Source: Rhipidocladum racemiflorum (taxonomy: Eukaryota > Streptophyta > Magnoliopsida > Poales > Poaceae). From it: a DNA stretch of 64,000 nucleotides. Shown in pieces: positions 57,079 to 64,000 of the stretch (position 1 is its first letter; each line of letters starts with the position of its first letter). Under the pieces are notes generated by a model. That model made no database searches. It had not been told where the DNA came from and saw only the letters and a program-made list of their open reading frames with translations. Location: assembly GCA_036346355.1 (NCBI GenBank), contig CM070581.1, positions 7,936,001 through 8,000,000 of the forward strand, in the 5' to 3' direction. The translations under genes and the position numbers were made by a program.

Positions 57079-58560
57079 GATAGTCTGTTGCTGCAATTTG
57101 CCGACAGATAGCTTGTTGGTGGTCACTGATTATTTCCGACAATCATCTGATGGTAATATTGTGTCATGGTGTAGAGAAAGATACCAGAGTTTATGAGGAC
57201 ACAACCACCACTGTTTTCCAGCAGTGTAGAGCCTCTTGATGTAGACGATTGGCTCAGAAATATTGAGAAGAAACTGGATATTATCCAGTGCAGTGGCCGA
57301 GAGAGAGTCCTGTTTGCCTCCCATTAGCTTAGTGGACTCGCTGCAGAGTGGTGGACAATTTCCGAGTCACCCACAAGAACACCCAAGCTATCACCTAGGA
57401 TGAGTTTTGCGAGCCTTCCACCGAGCTCACATACTTTCTAGTGTCAGTGCACTGAAGGAGTTTTATTTCTTGCATCAGGGAGGATGCACTGTGATGGAAG
57501 ACCTGTACAAGTTTAATCATCTGGCCAGATATGCCCCCGAGGATGTGGCCACTGATTAGGCAAAGCAGGAGTGCTTCATCAAAGGGATGAATGATGAGTT
57601 GGCAATCCAACTCATATCTAATGACTATGTTGACTTTTAGCAGTTAGTCAACAAGACCATATACCAGGAGGGCAAGCACATGGAGATGGAGAACCACAAG
57701 AGAAGAATGGCTTTCTAGAGTAGCAACCCCAGAGGATTCCCCAAGCCTCGCATCGCGATGTCTCAACCTCCGCAGCGTGCCGGATTCCAAGCACCCTCCT
57801 CTTCCTCTAGGGCACTGATGGAACTGCAGCGCCCCACCAACGCCAACTTCAGGCCACCACCAGCTTCGGCAAGTAGCCAGATCAAGAGGACTCCATAGAC
57901 TGCAGCTGGAGTCAAGTGTTATTTTTTGTCATGAGATGGTGCATTTCACAAATCAATGCCCTAAGAAGCAGGCAGTGCTAGCACCAGCACCGCCCATGCC
58001 CAACGCTTCAGTGCTAGCAGCAGCAGTTCCTCGAATGCCAATAAGAGCAATGAGAGGCCGTGTCAACAATCTCACGGTAGAAGAGGCCTATGACACTCCA
58101 AATGTGGTTGTTGGTACGTTTCTTGTAAATTCTGTACCAGCACTAGTTTTATTCTATTCTGGAGCTTCGCATTCTTTTGTTGCTTATCGATTTGTGGGCA
58201 AACATGGGATAGCCACCTTTCCTCTTGATAATCCCATGATACTTAGGTCTCCCAGCTTAGAAGTAAGAGCAAATGCTATCTGCCAAAAAAATCCCTTGGA
58301 TTATAAAGGGGGTAACCTTCCTAGCCAACTTGATAGTTTTGCAATCGTAAGACTTGGAAGTGATCCTTATCTTAAATTGGTTAACTAAGAATAAGTTTCA
58401 AATTAATTGCTCTAGCTGGATTATTGAACTCACCAATGAGGATGGAATAAAAGTTAAGTATGGGCTCGAGATAACTGGGAATAAACAAACTACTCTTAAC
58501 AGGCTCAAGGGTATCAGCATAGAGCAAGTGCCGATGGTACATGAATAGGAAGCTGAGGGT
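57079..58560 (+). pseudogene. Ty3/gypsy gag-protease fragment
   Basis: From about 57180 the frame reads EPLDVDDWLRNIEKKLDIIQ-like gag (observed VEPLDVDDWLRNIEKKLDII), LFASH, then, past a frame change, FNHLARYAPEDVATD (about 57510) and FIKGMNDELAIQLISND (about 57580). A degraded zinc knuckle leads to HFTNQCPKKQ (57945). The protease region reads VLFYSGASHSFVAYRFVGKH (58147), with Tyr where the catalytic Asp of DSGA should be. It ends after ELTNEDGIKVKY (58430). Stops and frame changes are many, and integrase and reverse transcriptase are absent. Confidence 0.8.
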
Positions 58561-59117
58561 GTATGTGCTAGTAGGATATGAGTTAAAACGATTGTCAATG
58601 TCCGTTGTCCACTTTGAATACGTAACTTATATCAGCTAAAAGAATCTTCTATGATGCATTGGCAAAGTTTCGTTCTAGCAGCATCTAAAAGTTTTGTTCA
58701 TGTAGTTTCTAAAGATGAAGTAGTTCCTTTAGTTTTTGAGTTTCTTATGAAGTAAGTTTTGCATATTGTGTTGACAAATACATGTTTACTATTTATATTA
58801 ACGGTTTATATTTTATATTTGAAAGTTTTGTGATTTGTGAAATCAATTTTGCTAGCTAGTCATAGGACTACTCTTCATTTGTTTCGTGACTATACATTCT
58901 AATTTTTAAGTATAGTTTTACTGGAGGACTTTTCAGATCTAAACTAAGCATGGTTATGTACTACAGTTATCTTGAGCGTTATCTGACTGCTTTAACTTTT
59001 TTTTGTAAAGATCAAGAAGACATTTCCTTATATAATGCTTGCTACACATTGTGCAACCTACCAATAACATTGCAATGGTGGACACAGAATTTTACCATTG
59101 CGTGTTCATAATAAAAC
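58561..59117. other. No recognised feature
   Basis: AT-rich flank between the gypsy fragment and the solo LTR. The last five bases (AAAAC, 59113-59117) are the target duplication. Confidence 0.45.
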
Positions 59118-62100
59118 TGTGAGACCCCGGATCAGCTATCCAGAATCTCCTGTGTATTTCCGTACTAGTCCCAGATCAGTAGCTAGTACACACAGTCACA
59201 GTGATACATCATTGCCGAACAAAACGAAACTTGTAATATTATTATTCATGTATGGGCCACATGGACAATTATTACAATACTCGGTCCAACGACCGGACAC
59301 TCAAAACAATGAAGCAAAAGAAAGCAACGAGCGAACGCCACAACGCCACAGGCGACGACTAGGAACGCAACTAGTCCTCCTGGCAATCCTCCTCGAAGAA
59401 CTCCTCTTCTTCCTCGGCATCTTGATAAATTTCTGATGATTACAATGTTGGTGTAGCACGTGAGTACAAAAGTACTCAGCAAGTCGGGAAATTATGATCA
59501 TGAGGGGCTTTCCAAAGGAAGCTTAATAGGGTTTATTTGCATAAAGCCACATTTGATTAAATCATACTTAAGTAATAAATTTCACAAAGCATCTTTTACA
59601 ATTCTTTTTAATAATTGAATTATTTATTATTGTAGTGAGGTTCTAACCACCATCACTAGCATAAAGGCTCTAACCGCCAACAGTTTAAAAGATCAAAGAT
59701 AATCATGTGACTCCATCCGTCAAAGGTAAAACATGTTCTTTCCACCTGGGTTGGCTCTTTCCGCCAAACAACATTCGAGAGTTCTAACCACTCCCGAACC
59801 CCAAAACAAAACACTTTTCGATTTTAAAACCAAAACCAAAGTCTACCAATATGAAAGCATTCTTCGCTTTGCCTTTGACCGTAGGCACGGCTATTCGAAT
59901 AGTTTATACTCTGCAGAGGTGTACAACTTTACCCACAAGACAAGATAAACCCTTGTTGCCATGCAATTAACACACTTCCTTAGGTGTGCCGGCAGGGATA
60001 TCTTGACAAGGCCGTTACAATGTATCTACCTAACTAGACTCCACCCCGAGGTTTCACCATTGTTAGGGTTCCTTCCACCCAAGATCTGAAGCCCCTCTTG
60101 CGCCAGTGTGAGAAAAACCACCTTGCCTCCGTCCGGCATTCACATTCAACCAGGTGGTGAGTCTAAGATAGGCTTCTACAAATTAGTGAGCCAGGTCGTA
60201 CCATTATAGACATGTGGTAGTACGGTTATGCTTAAAATGGCAATCATAAGCGTCGGTCCTTATATGACTTGGGGCGGTACTTGCACAAAAGGATCAAGGC
60301 TTGATCCGCTCCCACCCGACATTCCATGCCGCCCAAGTCAAAATCATTTTTCATTTCTTTTGATTTTAGAAAACAGGACCAAAACCATAATAACACGTTC
60401 AAATCACATTTGATAGCTTTCTTTTTGAATAATCCCACCCCTGGGTTGTTTTCATCGGAAAAGGGTCCTAAGCAATTCTACCGTACTACATAGCAACGGA
60501 TACCATAAGCATAAGCATGGTATAAACAATGTTCTAGGGTTACAATGGATATGATTAACAATGTCAAGGTGGAATTAACAAGTTCGGAATAACTAACACT
60601 TATATTTGACATATTCCATTAAACATAGCCATGCAACTTTATAAACAATTTAAAACATTTTGTAAACATAGGAGCAAAGTGCATCAAGGAGACTTTCCTT
60701 CAGTTGCGGCGGCGGTGTCGAACTCAGAAGGCTCGACGGCGAAATCGGCGATCGCGACGGGATCGTCGACTACACGCAAAACGAGGCAATAAATAAATAA
60801 CAGAAAATAAATAAAATCCAAAAATTATAAAATTAGTACCGGCAGGAAGGTCTTGATTTATGATGAATTTAGAAATTTGAATGAGGTCAAACGGAGTTCG
60901 GATGTGAAAGTTATGAGCTTCCGAAGTTTGAATTTCGAATAAATCGAAAACCGAGAATATTCCGGGAATATTCCCTTCGGGTTTGACTGGTCAACAGGGG
61001 CTTTGACCGAGCTTTGACTGGCGTTGACTGGGTCTTGAGGGTATGGCAGTGGGGCCCACCTGCCATGGAGAGGGAGGGAAAAGAGGAAGCTTCCTCTGGA
61101 AGCTTGCCATGCCATGGCAATGGAGGAGAGAGAAATAGAGAAAGAGAGAGAGGAAGGGAGAGAGAGAAGGGGACTCGCCGGGCGTGGCGGCGGCCGGCGG
61201 GGAGGTCGCCGGCGCCGGCCGCATGGCGTGGCTGGCGGGGCAGCGCTACGGAGGCGGCGGCGCGGCGCAAGGGCTGGTCATGGCCACGGCGGCAAGGGCG
61301 CTGGCCGGGCCGGCGAAGCCGGCCAGACGGCAAGGCCCCACACGCATGCACAGGAGCAACCCAAAAAGAACAGAGAGCAACTCCACAACAGAGAGCCCCA
61401 AAGAAAACTAAAACTTGGATTTCTAACACATTTTTGCATAGAATCGATCCAAACAAAAAGCTAAAACCTATAGATAACATCCTTAGGAACCTATAACCGG
61501 AAAGAATTGAACCAAAACTCACCGAGCGAGATGAATTTGATGCAAAACCCGAGTTCGGCCGAAGCGGAGAAAATGCGAAATTCGTCGCCCACTGTCGATG
61601 AAACCTAAAATCAATGGAAGGATTAGAGACTAGGCTTCCATGCTAACACAGAGAAATGAACGAGAGGTAGAATGATCCACCGGAGTGGAAGATATGAGCA
61701 AGAACACGAAGAACGCGAAGAACAACCAAAGTTCGTCGGTTTTCTTGATCTTGCGGCCAATTGGATTTGAGAGGCTAACGGAGAGCTATACCACCGGAAA
61801 GGGGATTCTTATACGGAGAGATGAGGGGCGGAATCACGCGAAACGGATTAGAAACGGCCGCTCAATCACCATAAAGGTCGATTTTGGTTTCCTCGCAACC
61901 GTTCAAAATCCAGCGAGATCTCGGGTGCATTAACCCCATGGATAGAAAGAGGAGGCCGTTGCGATTCCAACGGATCCGACGGTTCGCGATTTGGAGTTGA
62001 ATGGAGGGAGATACACGGATTTGGATCTATGGAGGAGAGAAGAGAAGCTTCTCTGTTCTTTCTCCCAGGAAAACATACGTACAAGGCCATCCCAAGGTTA

Positions 62101-62622
62101 GGGATGACACTGTAGCGCCACGTGGCGGCCTGCGGTTGGTCGGCTTATACGCGAAAGTTCCGCCCTAGAGAAAAATTAGGAAAAATGGTCTAAAAATTCT
62201 GGAAAAATTCCTAGAGCCATTTTAGATTATTTGGAACTCAATGGAAGTGGTTTGGTTGAATTTGGATGATTTTTGTGGAATTGGATATTCGGGCGCGGAT
62301 CGCAGGCATTAAACAAAAGCCGCGCGAGATAAAATAGGAACGGATGTCCAAAAATCCGGGGAATGATTCCTAAAATCATTTCGGAATATTTGGAGCATTT
62401 TAGAAGTGGTTTGGAGATTTTTGGAGCATTTTTGGACTCGGGTAAATTTTCGGGTCCCGGCGGGAACTGGAAAACCCGATTTTTCGCCCGGGAGGGAATT
62501 AATTCCCGATTTCGGAGGGAAATGGATGCCAGGTTATTATAAACACCAAAGAAACTCCAACTTTTGAATTTACTTTATTTAAATTAGGTTTTTCTCCAGA
62601 AAGCCAAAAAGAGGATGTTACA
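59118..62622 (-). mobile_element. Solo LTR of a large gypsy-type element
   Basis: 3505 bp, TGTGAGACCCCGGATC to GAGGATGTTACA on the plus strand (minus: TGTAACATCC to GGGTCTCACA). It is flanked by the perfect 5-bp duplication AAAAC (59113-59117 and 62623-62627). No internal coding region is present, so the rest was removed by LTR-LTR recombination. Open frames inside (e.g. 60911-61522, 61014-61496) are shadows of GC-rich LTR sequence. Confidence 0.85.
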
Positions 62623-62627
62623 AAAAC

Positions 62628-63186
62628 ATTATAATATCTTTTGAATATAGTTAAATACTATTTTCATTCTTTTTAAGTGACATTTTAGAACACGTGCAAT
62701 CAAAATTTTAAACTTTAAATAAGGTTTTGACCATAAACCTATGTGCGGTAGCGCGGCGTGGACACAATCGCTTTCCCACTACGAGCCCCATGAGGACTAG
62801 TAAAAATTATAAGTATATTATTTTATTTATAAATCTATTCATTTTTATATGTTAGAACTAAAACTTGAATCTATAAGTTTGGGTATAATTTTTGGAGCTA
62901 TATTTTTACAAAATACAAAAATACTTATAAAATAATAAATAAAAGACATGTTATTTTTTAAAATATAATTTAACCTACTGTTTAGGGTCTGTTTGGCATA
63001 GCTTCTATTCTTGTATTCTAGTGCGAGTTGAGTGAAGTTATGCCAAACATCCTAACTCTATAAATATTCAGAATAAAAAAATAAAGAAGTGACTTGTAGT
63101 ATAAATTTTCAGAGTGGAGTTTTCCTACTCCTACATAGTAGAAGTACTAAAATACAAAATTACCCTCAAATTTTGGAGGTAATTAG
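62628..63186. other. AT-rich flank, possible small MITE
   Basis: TCTGTTTGGCATAGCTTC (about 62986) and the nearby TTATGCCAAACA suggest a decayed small inverted-repeat element around 62980-63060. No coding. Confidence 0.35.
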
Positions 63187-63772
63187 GACCTGTTTGTTTC
63201 AGCTGGGGATTGTAGAAAACAACTTTTAAAACCTAGATTGTAATAGCTGGATTGTTAAAAGCTGGTGGTTGAAAAGCTGATGGTTGTTTGGCAATCCAGA
63301 TTATAGTTTGTTTGTATTGTTGTTTCTGCGTGGCAAAAGTCTGTTGTACCCTCGACCTATTTTGTTGCCTTATGTTCATGTTTTCGCACTTGTAGCTCAT
63401 TTATAAAACGCTGGAAATGCATAATTAAGTAACAAAAAATATATCATTCATACAAGATTGAACTCTTGTCTTTCATAAGAGTGTTTGCCTATGGTGCAGA
63501 GCATCGCAACTTGCTAACAAAAAATTAGACTACCTTGAAATGTGAATTGAATAGATTATGGCGTGAATAGTGGTGGGGTGAGGGGTAATGGTGGGTAATT
63601 TCGACAAAGTTTGATGGGCATTGTGGTCTTTTGCAAAAAAAGGCTGGGAAAGCTACTCCTGAGTGGATTGTAGAATTGCTACAATTTGACCTCCAAATTA
63701 TTACAATCTAGATTAAAAGTTGTCTGTTTATTCACCTTCTATAATCACAAGTTAAAACAAACATGCCCTTTC
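63187..63772. mobile_element. MITE with CTGTTTGTTT ends
   Basis: The left end AGGACCTGTTTGTTTCAGCT is matched inverted at the right (AAAACAAACATGCCCT). The inside repeats GATTGTAG / CTACAATC motifs. The target duplication could not be fixed, so class (PIF or hAT) is open. Confidence 0.6.
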
Positions 63773-64000
63773 TATCGTCGCTAGAGATGGCAACGGGTCT
63801 ATACCCGACAGGTATCACCACCCCGTACCCGTACCTGTGTTAGTAAAATTCACCCGCTACAATACCCATACCCGCACGCGGGTACAAAATTTACCTGTAC
63901 CAAATTATTACAATCTAGATTAAAAGTTGTCTGTTTATTCACCTTCTATAATCACAAGTTAAAACAAACATGCCCTTTCTATCGTCGCTAGATATGGCAA
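63694..64000. repeat. 207-bp tandem duplication cut by the window end
   Basis: CAAATTATTACAATCTAGAT starts at 63694 and again at 63901. The second copy is nearly identical up to base 64000. The unit joins the right end of the MITE to TAGAGATGGCAACGGGTC (63784), which resembles a hAT terminus with 'tacccg' subterminal motifs. Confidence 0.85.

Noticed and set aside
60911..61522. Open frames of 203 and 160 codons
   Set aside because: They sit in the GC-rich part of the solo LTR, overlap on both strands and show no domain.
62740..62802. Helitron 3' end before ACTAGT
   Set aside because: CTAGT is present but no convincing hairpin stands about ten bases before it and no 5' partner was found.

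Overview
The window is nuclear DNA of a monocot, very probably a grass. It is packed with transposable elements of grass type: CACTA, PIF/Harbinger and hAT MITEs, MULE, Helitrons, SIRE-like copia, and a gypsy element with 3.5-kb LTRs. The eukaryotic exons have GT-AG introns, and the host gene models match plant proteins. There are no bacterial operons, rRNA or tRNA genes or CRISPR arrays. Only one gene looks intact: a 365-residue ARM-repeat protein (minus strand, 32694-33893). Nearly everything else is a mobile element or a broken copy of a host gene.

Layout. 1-3.1 kb: the 3' end of a copia element, then MITEs. 3.1-8.7 kb: a decayed copy of the spliceosomal helicase gene BRR2. It has a hAT element at its start codon, a chimeric copia-like element with a 5-bp target duplication in its first exon, and a foldback MITE at its end. 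8.7-16.6 kb: mostly non-genic, with a 5'-truncated LINE, further MITEs, a probable small Helitron with a tandem array, and a non-autonomous hAT.

16,686-28,500: a CACTA transposon whose two ends and 3-bp target duplication are both visible. It carries two decayed minus-strand genes: a TNP2-type transposase, and a second transposon protein that ends in an Ulp1-like cysteine-protease domain. Each gene is preceded by a copy of the same ~380-bp leader. Each leader holds a TATA-like palindrome and, about 33 nt further on, a ~205-bp foldback. This is the most interesting system in the window: two co-controlled genes whose transcripts would both begin with a long hairpin.

28.5-37.9 kb: MITEs and the ARM-repeat gene. 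37,966-40,790: a Mutator-like element with 10-bp target duplications. 41.6-45.8 kb: the end of a second, related CACTA, followed by fragments of unrelated host genes on one strand (ATG7, alanine aminotransferase, one unrecognised). A 223-bp Helitron sits cleanly inside the aminotransferase exon.

45.8-62.6 kb: part of a gypsy-type LTR; a 2.7-kb array of 225-bp repeats with higher-order structure; a SIRE/Maximus-like copia element whose 5' LTR is cut off where the array ends; a gypsy gag-protease fragment; and a 3505-bp solo LTR with a perfect 5-bp target duplication. 62.6-64 kb: a MITE and a 207-bp tandem duplication that runs off the window. All functional names come from reading the sequence and from family knowledge; no searches were run.
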